Numbered from the stretch's first letter, positions 1 to 9,254 are shown. The stretch: 64,000 bases of DNA from Cupriavidus consociatus (GCF_017814975.1 NZ_JAGIQA010000009.1:62001-126000), one strand, 5' to 3'. Numbers and translations: made by a program. The notes: generated from the sequence alone by a model not told the origin.

Positions 1-852
1 GGCGGCGGCACCGACGTGATGGCGCGCATCGTCTCCGACAAGCTCGCCGCACAGTTGAAGCAGCCCGTCGTGGTCGACAACCGCCCCGGCGCCTCCAATA
101 CCATCGCCGCGGACATCACCGCCAAGGCCGCGCCGGATGGCAACACGCTGCTGATGGGCGTGGTCACCTCGCAGGCGATCGCGCCGCACCTGCTCAAGCT
201 GCAGTTCGACCCGCTCAAGGACCTGGCGCCGGTGGCGCTGGTGTCGTCGGTGCCTAACGTGCTGGTGGTCAACAACCAGGTGCAGGCGCGCGACGTCAAG
301 GCGCTGGTCGCGGAGATCAAGGCCAGCCCGGACAAGTTCCGCTTCAGCTCGTCGGGCGTCGGCAGCACCCAGCACCTGGCCGGCGCCGCGTTTGCGCGCC
401 AGATCCAGGGCAAGCTGCTGCACGTGCCATACAAGAGCAGCAGCAGCGCGCTGGTCGACCTGATGGGCGGCCAGGTGGACATGAGCTTCGAGACCATGCC
501 GTCTGTGATCAGCCATATCAAGGCCGGCAAGCTGCGCGCGCTGGCGGTGACCGCGGACAAGCGCTCGGCGCTGCTGCCCAATGTGCCGACGCTGGCCGAG
601 GCTGGCGTGCCGGGCATCCAGATGAATGCCTGGTACGGCGTCTATGCGCCGGCTGGCACGCCGCCCGCCACGCTGCAGAAGCTGGGCACCGCGCTGTCGA
701 CCGTGATCAAGGATCCGGATACCGTGCGCAGGCTGGCCGACGTGGGGGCCGTACCCGGCACGCTGACCGCTGCGCAGTTCGATGCCTTCTCGCGTGCCGA
801 GTACGCGCGCTATGGCAAGCTGATCGCCGAGCTTGGCGTCAAGCTCGACTGA
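1..852 (+). CDS. Bug/TctC-family tripartite tricarboxylate transporter receptor, 5' end missing
   Basis: Periplasmic solute-binding protein of the Bug (TctC) family, which binds small carboxylates. The reading frame is open from base 1, so the start codon and the signal peptide lie outside the window and 283 residues are visible. The family signature is clear: GGGTDVMARI near the visible start, then VVVDNRPGAS and DGNTLLMG, with a closing segment ending GVKLD. It sits 23 bp upstream of a pdxA-like gene and an enolase-superfamily dehydratase, which suggests that its ligand is a sugar acid or related carboxylate; this is inference. No TctA/TctB membrane partners are in the window, as is common for orphan Bug proteins in Burkholderiales. 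Confidence 0.92.
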   Translation, partial: GGGTDVMARIVSDKLAAQLKQPVVVDNRPGASNTIAADITAKAAPDGNTLLMGVVTSQAIAPHLLKLQFDPLKDLAPVALVSSVPNVLVVNNQVQARDVKALVAEIKASPDKFRFSSSGVGSTQHLAGAAFARQIQGKLLHVPYKSSSSALVDLMGGQVDMSFETMPSVISHIKAGKLRALAVTADKRSALLPNVPTLAEAGVPGIQMNAWYGVYAPAGTPPATLQKLGTALSTVIKDPDTVRRLADVGAVPGTLTAAQFDAFSRAEYARYGKLIAELGVKLD

Positions 853-875
853 GCCTGAATTTCAAGAGTAATTTC

Positions 876-1907
876 ATGACTTCACGTCCACGAATCGCGA
901 TGGTGCTGGGCGATCCCGCCGGCATCGGCCCCGAACTGATCGCGCGCCTGCTGGCCGACCCGGCCACCAGCGAACAGGCCGACATCCTGCTGATCGCCGA
1001 CCGCGACGAATGGCGCCGCGGCATGCAGGTGGCGGGCGTCGAGCTGGCGCTGGCCGAGACCGATACGCCCGCACTCGCGCCAGGCGCGCCGCGCCTCTAC
1101 CACTGGGAACTGGACGGCAAGCCCGCGTATCCGCGCGGCGCGTCCAGCGCCGAGGGCGGCCGCTACAGCCTGGGCACGCTGTCGCTGGCGCTGCAGCTGG
1201 CGCAGTCGGGCCAGGCAGACTCGATCCTGTTCGGGCCGCTCAATAAAAGCTCGCTGCACGCCGCGGGCATGGACCACAGCGACGAGCTGCACTGGTTTGC
1301 CGAGCAACTCGGCTACCACGGCAATTTCTGCGAATTCAACGTGCTCGACGGCCTGTGGACCTCGCGTGTGACCTCGCACGTAGCGCTCAAGGACGTGCCG
1401 GCGATGATCACGCCGGAACGCGTCGGCGCCGCCATCGACCTGATCGACCAGGCGCTGCGCCGCGCCGGCATGGCGAGCCCGCGCATCGCCGTGTGCGGCC
1501 TGAACCCGCACAACGGCGACAACGGTGCCTTCGGCCGCGAAGAGATCGACGTGATCGCGCCTGCCGTCGCTGCGGCGCGCGGGCGCGGCGTGAATGCCGA
1601 AGGCCCGTTCCCGGCCGACACCATCTTCCTGAAGGTGCAGGGCGGCCCGTCGCAGCGGCAGTTCGACGCCATCGTCACCATGTACCACGACCAGGGGCAG
1701 ATCGGCATCAAGCTGATGGGCTTCTCGCGCGGCGTGACGGTGCAGGGCGGGCTGCCGGTGCCGATCACCACGCCGGCGCATGGCACCGCGTTCGATATCA
1801 CACAGCAGGGCCGCGCCGATCCCGGCGCCACGCGGCAGGCGTTCCAGATCGCCTGCCGCATGGGTGCGCAACGGCGCGCCGCCGCACGCACCGCCGCAAG
1901 CGCCTAG
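876..1907 (+). CDS. PdxA-family NAD-dependent 4-phospho-hydroxyacid dehydrogenase
   Basis: A 343-residue member of the PdxA family (4-hydroxythreonine-4-phosphate dehydrogenase type). Visible motifs are the N-terminal GDPAGIGPEL, the first metal-binding His in MDHSDELHW, the second in TMYHDQGQIGIK, and the third in PAHGTAFDI, so the metal site is intact. Such proteins oxidise and decarboxylate a phosphorylated hydroxy acid. Its place between a Bug receptor and a sugar-acid dehydratase, rather than near ksgA or pyridoxine genes, points to a catabolic PdxA2-type role (for example threonate- or erythronate-4-phosphate dehydrogenase) instead of vitamin B6 synthesis. A DUF1537 kinase, the usual partner, is not present in the window. 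Substrate is unknown. The Ala/Arg-rich tail after residue 325 is longer than usual. Confidence 0.85.
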   Translation: MTSRPRIAMVLGDPAGIGPELIARLLADPATSEQADILLIADRDEWRRGMQVAGVELALAETDTPALAPGAPRLYHWELDGKPAYPRGASSAEGGRYSLGTLSLALQLAQSGQADSILFGPLNKSSLHAAGMDHSDELHWFAEQLGYHGNFCEFNVLDGLWTSRVTSHVALKDVPAMITPERVGAAIDLIDQALRRAGMASPRIAVCGLNPHNGDNGAFGREEIDVIAPAVAAARGRGVNAEGPFPADTIFLKVQGGPSQRQFDAIVTMYHDQGQIGIKLMGFSRGVTVQGGLPVPITTPAHGTAFDITQQGRADPGATRQAFQIACRMGAQRRAAARTAASA

Positions 1908-1997
1908 CCACTCGTCCATACATACCGGATCCAGCATGACCGCCCCCGGCGCGGCCGGGGAGCGTTCGCGCCAACGCATTGCCATCAGGAGCTGAAC

Positions 1998-3173
1998 ATG
2001 AAGATCACCAACGTCCGCGCCCGCGTCTTCGAATGGAAGGGCAAGACCGTGCCGCCGCAGGCGCATTTCTGCACCAACGCCACCGACATCCTGTTCGAGC
2101 GCGGCGACGCCATGGGCTCGTTCCGCTTCCACGGCTGGATGGTGGTCGAGATCGAGACCGACACCGGCCTGGTCGGCATCGGCAACTGCGCGCTGGCCCC
2201 GCGCGTGGCCAAGCAGATCGTCGACGAGTACCTGGCGCCGGTAGTGATCGGCCAGGATCCCTTCGACAACGAATACCTGTGGCAGAAGATGTACCGCCGC
2301 ACCCACGCCTGGGGCCGCAAGGGCATCGGCATGGCGGCGATCTCTGCGGTCGATATCGCGCTGTGGGACCTGATGGGCAAGGCCGTGGGCAAGCCGGTGT
2401 TCAAGCTGCTGGGCGGGCGCACCAAGGAAAAGATCTGGTGCTATGCCTCCAAGCTGTACAACAACGACGACCGCGATGCCTTCCTGGCCGAAGCGCAAGG
2501 CTACCTGGACCAGGGCTTTACCGCGATGAAGATGCGCTTCGGCTACGGCCCCAAGGACGGCCCCGCCGGCATGCAGAAGAACATCGAGCAGGCGCGATTG
2601 CTGCGCGAGCTGGTCGGCGACGGCGTCGACATCATGCTGGAGTGCTACATGGGCTGGACGCTGGAATACGCGCGCCGCATGCTGCCGCGCCTGGCGGAGT
2701 TCAATCCCCGCTGGCTGGAAGAGCCGGTGATCGCCGACGATATCGAAGGCTATGTCGAACTGAAGAAGGCGAGCCCGTTCCCGATCTCCGGCGGCGAGCA
2801 CGAGTTCACTTCGTACGGCTTCAAGGACCTGCTGGAGCGTCGCGCCGTCGACGTGATCCAGTACGACACCAACCGCGTCGGCGGCATCACCGCGGCGCAG
2901 AAGATCAACGCCATGGCCGAGGCCTGGTCGGTGCCGGTGATCCCGCACGCGGGACAGATGCACAACTACCACCTGACCTTGGCGTCGACCGCTTCGCCGA
3001 TGTCGGAGTACTTCCCGGTGCACGACGTCGAGGTCGGCAACGAGCTGTTCTACTACATCTTCAAGGGCGACCCGGCGCCGGACAACGGCTACCTGCAGCT
3101 TGACGACAACTTGCCGGGACTGGGCCTGGAGTTGAATGAGGAGTACTTCAGCCAGTTCAATATCATCGGCTGA
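1998..3173 (+). CDS. Enolase-superfamily (mandelate racemase type) sugar-acid dehydratase, RhmD-like
   Basis: A 391-residue mandelate racemase/muconate lactonising enzyme family protein. The N-terminal capping domain (about 1-125) is followed by the barrel, with [19 protein letters not shown], a metal ligand in IMLECYMGW, a second in RWLEEPV, a third in SGGEHEF and the acid/base His in VIPHAG. The layout of the last three and the [11 protein letters not shown] segment most resemble L-rhamnonate dehydratase, so loss of water from an acid sugar to a 2-keto-3-deoxy acid is the likely reaction. Start supported by AGGAGC 7 bases upstream of the ATG. It lies 90 bp after pdxA and may be cotranscribed. 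Exact substrate cannot be read from sequence. Confidence 0.85.
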   Translation: MKITNVRARVFEWKGKTVPPQAHFCTNATDILFERGDAMGSFRFHGWMVVEIETDTGLVGIGNCALAPRVAKQIVDEYLAPVVIGQDPFDNEYLWQKMYRRTHAWGRKGIGMAAISAVDIALWDLMGKAVGKPVFKLLGGRTKEKIWCYASKLYNNDDRDAFLAEAQGYLDQGFTAMKMRFGYGPKDGPAGMQKNIEQARLLRELVGDGVDIMLECYMGWTLEYARRMLPRLAEFNPRWLEEPVIADDIEGYVELKKASPFPISGGEHEFTSYGFKDLLERRAVDVIQYDTNRVGGITAAQKINAMAEAWSVPVIPHAGQMHNYHLTLASTASPMSEYFPVHDVEVGNELFYYIFKGDPAPDNGYLQLDDNLPGLGLELNEEYFSQFNIIG

Positions 3174-3260
3174 CGGAGTGGCTGCCGCTGGCTGACTGGC
3201 CCTGGCGCACTACAATCAAGAGGCATCAAGAGGCGTAGTGCCCTTGTCCTGGAGTTCGCC

Positions 3261-3818
3261 ATGGCCAGATCCCGCCGTCTGCTGGCCGCCTGCGCGGCGC
3301 CCATGGGACTGATGTGTGCCATCGGCGCCATCAGTGCCTTCGCCGCGCCGCCTGCCGGAACGCTGACCGTTTCCTTCCCCCATTCCGACACTTACACCGA
3401 TGCCGCCTACCGCAGCGCATACGGCAGCGACCGCGAGCGCGCGCAGGTGATGAACGATATCCGCCGCCACTTCGACGAGCTGGCGGCGCGCTACCTGCCG
3501 CCGGGCTATGCGCTGAATATCGAGGTGCTCGATGTCGATCTCGCGGGACACTTCGAGCCATGGCGCGTGCGCGGCTATGACGTCCGTATCGTGCGCGATG
3601 TCACCTGGCCGCGCATGACGCTGCGCTATGAACTGCGCAGCAGCGACGGTGCCGTGATCGGCAGCGGCGAGCAGCGTATCTCCGACCAGAATTTCAACAT
3701 GGGCGTGAACGTCTACAGCCAGAGCGACAGGCTGCGCTATGAAAAGGCGATGATGGACCGCTGGTTTGACGAGACCGTCAGGCGCCGGATCGCAGCACGC
3801 CAGACCGGACAGGGATGA
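3261..3818 (+). CDS. DUF3016 domain protein, exported
   Basis: A 185-residue protein with a likely signal peptide (basic MARSRR then a hydrophobic Ala-rich stretch to about residue 30, ending AFAAPPAG). The remainder matches the DUF3016 pattern: an early FPHSDTYTDA segment, a central VTWPRMTLRYEL block, SGEQRISD and a closing LRYEKAMMDRWF. Function of the family is unknown; it is a periplasmic protein of many beta- and gammaproteobacteria. GGAG lies 6 bases ahead of the ATG. It converges on the lysR gene with only 13 bp between the stop codons and has no evident link to its catabolic neighbours. Confidence 0.8.
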   Translation: MARSRRLLAACAAPMGLMCAIGAISAFAAPPAGTLTVSFPHSDTYTDAAYRSAYGSDRERAQVMNDIRRHFDELAARYLPPGYALNIEVLDVDLAGHFEPWRVRGYDVRIVRDVTWPRMTLRYELRSSDGAVIGSGEQRISDQNFNMGVNVYSQSDRLRYEKAMMDRWFDETVRRRIAARQTGQG

Positions 3819-3831
3819 TCCGACGCTGGCA

Positions 3832-4812
3832 CTACTCGGCGTAGATGCGCTGCGCCGTCTCGCGCAGCGCATCCGCGACCAGCAGTGCGCCGGGCGACAT
3901 CAGCCGGTCGGTCGGCGTGATCAGGCCAAAGTCGTCCATATGGCAGGGCATGGCCATCGGCAGCACCTCCACCATGCCGAACGCCGCGTAGTACTGCGCG
4001 ACATCCGCCGTCAGCACTGCGATCATGTCTGACTGCGTCACCATGCGCGTCAGGAACAGCAGCGCGGCGGTTTCCACCACATTGGTCGGCGGCGCCAGGC
4101 TGGCGCGCTGGAACATCAGCTCGAAACGGTGGCGCAGCACCGTGCCGGCCGGCGGGATCAGCCAGGCGGCGTCGGTGGTGTCGGCCAGCGACAGGGCGGG
4201 CGCTGCCAGCATCGGGTGGCCGGGCCGCACCACGGCGCATACCGGCTCTTCCGCCATCGGCTCGTAGCGCAGCCTGCCCTTGTCGTGCTCGGGGAACAGC
4301 CGCGCGACCACCATGTCCAGCTTTTCCTGCCCGAGCCGGTCGAGCAGCACGTTGCTGTTGTCGATTTCCACCGAGACCCGCAATCCCGGATAGCTTGCCT
4401 TCACCCGCGCGATCGCCGGCGGCAGCAGCCGCACGCCGGGCGAGGTGATCGCGCCGATCGCCACATGGCCGAGCCGGCCCGCCTTCAGCGCCAGCACTTC
4501 CTCGCGCGCCTGGTTGAGGCTGCCGATCACCGCGCGCGCGTGCCGGATCATCGCGCGGCCGTAGTCCGTCGGCGCCATGCCACGCGGCAGGCGCTCGAAC
4601 AGCGGTACCGACAGCATCTCTTCCAGCTCGCGCAGCAGCTTCGAAGCGGCCGGCTGGGTCATCGCCAGCCGTTCCGCGGCGCGATGGATGCTGCCTTCGT
4701 CGGCGACGGCCAGCAGTAGCAGCAGTTGGCGCGTCTTGAGGCGGGTGTGGCTGTGCCAGGCGGGTGCCGCTGGAGCCGCAACTGTCATGGGGGAAAGGTT
4801 GGGGGCTGCCAT
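3832..4812 (-). CDS. LysR-family transcriptional regulator, GbpR-like
   Basis: A 326-residue LysR-type regulator. The winged helix-turn-helix occupies about residues 24-85 (LKTRQLLLLLAVADEGSIHR, then MTQPAASKLLRELE and RGMAPTDYG), followed by a periplasmic-binding-protein-like effector domain. The opening LKTRQL and the MTQPAASKLLRELE helix are typical of the GbpR (galactose-binding-protein regulator) subgroup, whose members sense sugars or sugar acids. It is divergent from the dehydratase/MFS operon beginning at 5014, so it most likely controls that operon. The start at 4812 is the first ATG that gives the normal short N-terminal lead; Met at 4788 is an alternative. Confidence 0.88.
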   Translation of the reverse strand: MAAPNLSPMTVAAPAAPAWHSHTRLKTRQLLLLLAVADEGSIHRAAERLAMTQPAASKLLRELEEMLSVPLFERLPRGMAPTDYGRAMIRHARAVIGSLNQAREEVLALKAGRLGHVAIGAITSPGVRLLPPAIARVKASYPGLRVSVEIDNSNVLLDRLGQEKLDMVVARLFPEHDKGRLRYEPMAEEPVCAVVRPGHPMLAAPALSLADTTDAAWLIPPAGTVLRHRFELMFQRASLAPPTNVVETAALLFLTRMVTQSDMIAVLTADVAQYYAAFGMVEVLPMAMPCHMDDFGLITPTDRLMSPGALLVADALRETAQRIYAE

Positions 4813-4830
4813 AGGGTAAATACCAATGCG

Positions 4831-4842
4831 GATATCGATATC
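4831..4842. promoter_or_regulatory. 12-bp perfect palindrome in the lysR/dehydratase intergenic region
   Basis: GATATCGATATC is a perfect palindrome 19 bp upstream of the lysR start, inside the 201-bp divergent region. LysR regulators normally bind in such intergenic spaces, so it is a candidate operator or autoregulation site; no LysR T-N11-A box was assigned with confidence and the link is inference. Confidence 0.3.
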
Positions 4843-5013
4843 GCAAATGCCGAACTCTTCATTAGTAGCATATCGGCGAGCTGCATACACTCCGTCCGAC
4901 AAAACAACAACGACCGGAGACAGCGTGGTGCGCCGCCATGATGCGATGCCGCTGGATCCGTCGTCCCTGCTATCTTCGCCGCCGGCCCAGGCGGCCCTCG
5001 CCACAGGAACAAC

Positions 5014-6759
5014 ATGTCGGATTCCAAGGACAAGCAACGCAAGCCGCTGCGCTCGACGGCGTGGTTCGGCACCGCCGACAAGAACGGCTTCATGTATCGC
5101 AGCTGGATGAAGAACCAGGGCATTCCCGAGCATGCATTCGATGGCCGCCCGGTGATCGGCATCTGCAATACGTGGTCGGAACTCACGCCCTGCAACGCGC
5201 ATTTCCGCAAGCTGGCCGAGCACGTCAAGCGCGGCGTGTACGAGGCCGGCGGCTTTCCGGTGGAATTTCCGGTGTTTTCCAACGGCGAATCGAACCTGCG
5301 CCCGACCGCCATGCTGACCCGCAACCTGGCCGCGATGGACGTGGAGGAAGCGATCCGCGGCAATCCGATCGATGCGGTGGTGTTGCTGACCGGCTGCGAC
5401 AAGACCACGCCGGCGCTGCTGATGGGCGCGGCCAGCTGCGACGTGCCGGCCATCGTCGTCACCGGCGGGCCCATGCTCAACGGCAAGCTCGACGGCAAGG
5501 ACATCGGCTCGGGCACGGCGGTGTGGCAGCTGCATGAGTCGCTCAAGGCGGGCGAGATCAACCTGCACCAGTTCCTGTCGGCCGAAGCCGGCATGTCGCG
5601 CTCGGCCGGTACCTGCAACACCATGGGCACCGCCTCGACCATGGCGTGCATGGCCGAGGCGCTGGGCACGTCGCTGCCGCACAACGCAGCGATCCCGGCG
5701 GTCGATTCGCGCCGCTACGTGCTGGCACACATGTCCGGCATCCGCATCGTCGAGATGGCGCGCGAGGACCTGACGCTGTCGAAGATCCTGACGCGCCAGG
5801 CGTTCGAGAACGCGATCCGCGTCAATGCCGCGATCGGCGGCTCGACCAACGCCGTGATCCACCTGAAGGCGATCGCCGGCCGCATCGGCGTGCCGCTGGA
5901 GCTGGAAGACTGGAGCAACGTGGGGCGCGACACGCCGACCATCGTCGACCTGATGCCGTCGGGCCGCTTCCTGATGGAGGAGTTTTACTACGCCGGCGGC
6001 CTGCCCGCGGTGCTGCGCCGCATGGGCGAGGGCGGCCTGCTGCCGCATCCGGGCGCGCTGACCGTCAATGGCAAGGCGATCTGGGACAACGTGAGGGATG
6101 CGCCGATCACCAACGACGAAGTCATCCGCCCGCTGGACCAGCCCCTGATCCGCGACGGCAGCATCCGCATCCTGCGCGGCAACCTGTCGCCGCGCGGCGC
6201 AGTGCTCAAGCCGTCGGCGGCGACGCCCAGGCTGCTGCGCCACCGCGGCCGCGCGGTGGTGTTCGAGAACCTGGAGCACTACAAGGAGCGCATCGTCGAC
6301 GAGTCGCTCGACGTCGACGAGAATTCGGTGCTCGTCCTCAAGCGCTGCGGCCCGCGCGGCTATCCCGGCATGGCCGAGGTCGGCAACATGGGCCTGCCGC
6401 CCAAGCTGCTGCGCCAGGGCATCAAGGACATGGTGCGCATTTCCGATGCGCGCATGAGCGGCACCGCCTACGGCACCGTGGTGCTGCACGTGGCGCCGGA
6501 GGCCGCGGCCGGCGGGCCGCTGGCGATCGTGCGCGACGGCGACTGGATCGAGCTGGACTGCGAGGCCGGGCGCCTGCACCTGGATATCGACCCTGCCGAG
6601 TTCGAGCGCCGCATGGCCGACGTGCAGCCGGTGCAGGCGCCCGCCGACGGCGGCTATCGCAAGCTCTACGTCAACCACGTGCTGCAGGCGGACGAGGGCT
6701 GCGACCTCGACTTCCTGGTCGGCTGCCGCGGACGCGAGGTGCCGCGCCACTCGCACTGA
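5014..6759 (+). CDS. IlvD/Edd-family sugar-acid dehydratase (L-arabonate dehydratase type)
   Basis: A 581-residue iron-sulfur dehydratase of the IlvD/Edd family. The three cluster-ligand cysteines expected from the Rhizobium L-arabonate dehydratase are in place: C60 (SELTPCN), C128 (TGCDKTTPA) and C201 (GTCNTMG). The opening AWFGTADKNGFMYRSWMKNQ is characteristic of the pentonate/sugar-acid branch rather than of true IlvD of branched-chain amino acid synthesis. The expected product is a 2-keto-3-deoxy sugar acid. AGGA lies 6 bases before the ATG. It is followed by an MFS transporter at 76 bp and is divergent from a LysR gene, giving a compact uptake-and-dehydration unit. Arabonate, xylonate, fuconate or galactonate are all possible substrates. 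Confidence 0.9.
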   Translation: MSDSKDKQRKPLRSTAWFGTADKNGFMYRSWMKNQGIPEHAFDGRPVIGICNTWSELTPCNAHFRKLAEHVKRGVYEAGGFPVEFPVFSNGESNLRPTAMLTRNLAAMDVEEAIRGNPIDAVVLLTGCDKTTPALLMGAASCDVPAIVVTGGPMLNGKLDGKDIGSGTAVWQLHESLKAGEINLHQFLSAEAGMSRSAGTCNTMGTASTMACMAEALGTSLPHNAAIPAVDSRRYVLAHMSGIRIVEMAREDLTLSKILTRQAFENAIRVNAAIGGSTNAVIHLKAIAGRIGVPLELEDWSNVGRDTPTIVDLMPSGRFLMEEFYYAGGLPAVLRRMGEGGLLPHPGALTVNGKAIWDNVRDAPITNDEVIRPLDQPLIRDGSIRILRGNLSPRGAVLKPSAATPRLLRHRGRAVVFENLEHYKERIVDESLDVDENSVLVLKRCGPRGYPGMAEVGNMGLPPKLLRQGIKDMVRISDARMSGTAYGTVVLHVAPEAAAGGPLAIVRDGDWIELDCEAGRLHLDIDPAEFERRMADVQPVQAPADGGYRKLYVNHVLQADEGCDLDFLVGCRGREVPRHSH

Positions 6760-6835
6760 TCCATCCCATTGCATTGAATGCGCGCGGCCCCGGCGGCGCG
6801 TGCGCGACCCCTTACAAGAACAGAGGAGACTAGCC

Positions 6836-8197
6836 ATGCAAGGCACACAGACCGCGCCGCTGGAGCGCGCCGTCCCAGCACAGGAGACCGGCGCCCAGGC
6901 GCAGGAAGAGACCCGCATCGTCGGCATGCTGGTGCGCCGGCTGATTCCGTTCCTGGCGCTGATCTACGTGGTGGCGTATATCGACCGCTCGGTGGTCGGC
7001 TTTGCCAAGCTGCACATGAACGCGGCGCTCGGCATCAGCGACGCGGCCTATGGCCTGGGCGCGGGTTTGTTCTTCATCGGCTACTTCCTGTGCGAGGTGC
7101 CGAGCAACCTGGCGCTGGAGCGCTTCGGCGCGCGCCGCTGGTTCGCGCGCATCCTGCTGACCTGGGGCGTGATCACCATGGCGATGGCGTTCACGCAGGG
7201 CGCGCACAGCTTCTACGTGCTGCGCTTCCTGCTGGGCGCGGCCGAAGCCGGCCTGTATCCGGGCATCCTGTACTTCCTGACCAAGTGGTTCCCGATGCGC
7301 CATCGCGCGCGCATCATCGGACTGCTGGTGCTGGCCCAGCCGATCGCGCTGATCATCACCGGACCGATTGCCGGCCTGGTGCTGTCGACGCAGGGGCTGT
7401 TCGGCATGTCCAACTGGCAGACGCTGTTCGTGCTGAGCGGCCTGCCGGCGGTGCTGCTGTGCCTGCCCACGCTGCGCATCCTGCCGGAATCGCCCGCCAG
7501 TGCCGCATGGCTGGCACCGGCCGACCGCGCCTGGATCGAGCGCGAACTCGCCGCCGACCAGGCCGCCTATGCGCTCAAGCCGCACGGCAACCCGCTGCAG
7601 GCGCTCAAGGACAAGCGCGTGCTGCTGCTGTCGCTGCTGTTCCTGCCGTTCCCGCTGAGCATCTACGGGCTGTCGCTATGGCTGCCGACCATCATCAAGC
7701 AGTTCGGCGTGACCGATGCGATGACCGGCCTGCTGTCGGCCGTGCCCTACCTGTTCGCCGTGATCGGCCTGTACCTGGTGCCGCGCCACTCGGACCGCAA
7801 GGGCGAGCGCTACGGCCACATCGTGGTGGTGTCGGGGATGGCGGCGATCACCATGGCGCTGAGCGCATGGGTGCAGTCGCCGGTGCTGCAGTTCCTGTTT
7901 ATCTGCCTGACCGCGTTCTCGATCTATTCGATCCAGGCGGTGGTGTGGGCGCTGCCGGGCGAATTCCTGACCGGCGCCAGCGCCGCGGTGGGGATTGCCA
8001 CCATCAACTCGCTGGCCAACCTCGGCGGCTACTTCGGGCCGTATGGCATTGGCGTGATCAAGGACGCCACCGGCAGCCTGGCCGCGGGGCTGTACTTCCT
8101 GTCGGCAATGCTGGTGTTCGCGGTGGTGATGGCGTTCGTGGTGCGCGCCGCGCTGCGGCCGGCGACGCGGGCCGGTGCAGCGCGGGCCCGCGCCTGA
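6836..8197 (+). CDS. MFS transporter, anion:cation symporter (ACS) family
   Basis: A 453-residue major facilitator with about twelve membrane segments. After a soluble lead of about 30 residues the ACS-family pattern begins: FLALIYVVAYIDRSVVGFAK (TM1), GLGAGLFFIGYFLCEVPSNL (TM2), then RRWFARILLTWG. The second half holds GEFLTGASAAVGIATINSL and NLGGYFGPY, again typical of the ACS group that imports tartrate, glucarate, phthalate and similar organic anions with protons. AGAGGAGA lies 7 bases before the chosen ATG, which is better supported than the in-frame ATG at 6800. Position next to a sugar-acid dehydratase suggests uptake of that enzyme's substrate. Confidence 0.92.
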   Translation: MQGTQTAPLERAVPAQETGAQAQEETRIVGMLVRRLIPFLALIYVVAYIDRSVVGFAKLHMNAALGISDAAYGLGAGLFFIGYFLCEVPSNLALERFGARRWFARILLTWGVITMAMAFTQGAHSFYVLRFLLGAAEAGLYPGILYFLTKWFPMRHRARIIGLLVLAQPIALIITGPIAGLVLSTQGLFGMSNWQTLFVLSGLPAVLLCLPTLRILPESPASAAWLAPADRAWIERELAADQAAYALKPHGNPLQALKDKRVLLLSLLFLPFPLSIYGLSLWLPTIIKQFGVTDAMTGLLSAVPYLFAVIGLYLVPRHSDRKGERYGHIVVVSGMAAITMALSAWVQSPVLQFLFICLTAFSIYSIQAVVWALPGEFLTGASAAVGIATINSLANLGGYFGPYGIGVIKDATGSLAAGLYFLSAMLVFAVVMAFVVRAALRPATRAGAARARA

Positions 8198-8206
8198 GCG
8201 CCGGCG

Positions 8207-8443
8207 TCACGGCCGCCGCTTCCTCCATTCATAGTTGGGCGGCGGATCCGCCGCGCCGGCGCGGCCGACCGAGTTGGGGTTTTCCGAGCACAGCGTGACA
8301 AAGCTCACCGGCTCGCCCGCATGCTGGCGCTGGCGCAGCGCTTCGGTGAAGTGCAGCGCCTCGCGCATCGCTTCGCTCGGAAACGACTGCGCGTGCGGCG
8401 TCAGTCCGGAACCGTGGGCTTCGGACCAGTAGACCATGTACAT
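8207..8443 (-). CDS. Small protein of unknown function, 78 residues
   Basis: A short minus-strand gene beginning MYMVYWSEAHGSG and rich in aromatic residues near its start; the tail (NSVGRAGAADPPPNYEWRKR) looks disordered and basic. An AAGGAAG ribosome-binding site lies 6 bases before the ATG at 8443, which supports translation, and the codon pattern in this frame is regular. I recognise no family with certainty. It converges on the MFS gene with 9 bp between the stop codons and is divergent from the GNAT gene. Confidence 0.6.
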   Translation of the reverse strand: MYMVYWSEAHGSGLTPHAQSFPSEAMREALHFTEALRQRQHAGEPVSFVTLCSENPNSVGRAGAADPPPNYEWRKRRP

Positions 8444-8670
8444 AAGGGCTTCCTTTTGCGTGCGCCGGGTTGTGCCTGGTTGCTGCAACCTTCGTTCCCG
8501 CTGCCGTGGCTGCTGGCAGTGGGAGGCGGAGTGTGCGGGAGACCACGATTGCAATCCCTTCCTCCGCCTTTTGCAAGCTTTGGCATGGCGCAGGCACAAT
8601 GGCGCTACTCGTACGGTCGGTGCTTCGGGCGCCTCGCGCCTTGCCGCCCGGTCCTGATTGCGCAGTGTCC

Positions 8671-8700
8671 TTCCCGTCCCCTCCCGTCCCCTCCCGTCCC
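8671..8700. repeat. Three tandem copies of a 10-bp unit just upstream of a start codon
   Basis: Unit ytCCCGTCCC: one copy starting TT and two starting CT lie back to back and end 8 bp before the ATG of the acetyltransferase gene. The pyrimidine-rich array occupies the place where a ribosome-binding site would be. Confidence 0.85.
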
Positions 8701-8708
8701 GCGTCCCC

Positions 8709-9254
8709 ATGCCTGATATCGCGCTGATTCCCGCCACCGCCGCCGATGCCGACCGGCTCGCCGCCATGCACACCGCCAGCTGGCAGTACACCTATCCCGG
8801 CATGCTGCCGGACGCGTACCTGCGCGAGCAGGCCTATCCGGAGCGGCTGGCGGCCTGGCGCGCGCGCATGCATGAGGGCGCGGATGGCCCCGTGGAGGCC
8901 ACGCTGGCGCTGGTCGATGGCGTGGCCGCTGGCTTTGCCTGCCTGTTGCCCGAGGCCGAGCCCCGGTTCGGCATCTACCTGGACAACCTGCATGTCCTGC
9001 CGGCTTTCCATGGCCAGGGCGTGGGCAAGCGGCTGCTGGCGCATTGCGTGCAGCGCGTGGCGCAGCGGTGGCCGGGGCAGCCGCTGTTCCTCTATGTGCT
9101 CGAGGCCAATACGCAGGCGCGCGAGTTCTACCAGCGGCTGGGCGGCGAGGCATCGGAACCGTTCGAGGACGATTTCCACGGGGCCGGCCTGCGCGTCATG
9201 GTGCGGCGCGTGACCTGGCCCGACGTGGCGGCGCTGGCCAGGCGGCTGGCGTAA
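8709..9254 (+). CDS. GNAT-family N-acetyltransferase
   Basis: A 181-residue Gcn5-related acetyltransferase, which would transfer acetyl from acetyl-CoA to an unidentified amine. The acetyl-CoA binding segment is visible as LHVLPAFHGQGVGKRLL (about residues 95-111; the Q-x-x-G-x-G/A signature is present), followed by FLYVLEANTQAREFYQRLGG near the end, a typical GNAT closing helix and strand. The opening residues (IPATAADADRLAAMHTASW) match small-molecule or ribosomal-protein acetyltransferases. The ATG at 8709 is chosen because homology begins there; it is preceded by a decamer array and has no clear Shine-Dalgarno sequence. An in-frame ATG at 8658 would translate the repeat. Confidence 0.85.
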   Translation: MPDIALIPATAADADRLAAMHTASWQYTYPGMLPDAYLREQAYPERLAAWRARMHEGADGPVEATLALVDGVAAGFACLLPEAEPRFGIYLDNLHVLPAFHGQGVGKRLLAHCVQRVAQRWPGQPLFLYVLEANTQAREFYQRLGGEASEPFEDDFHGAGLRVMVRRVTWPDVAALARRLA

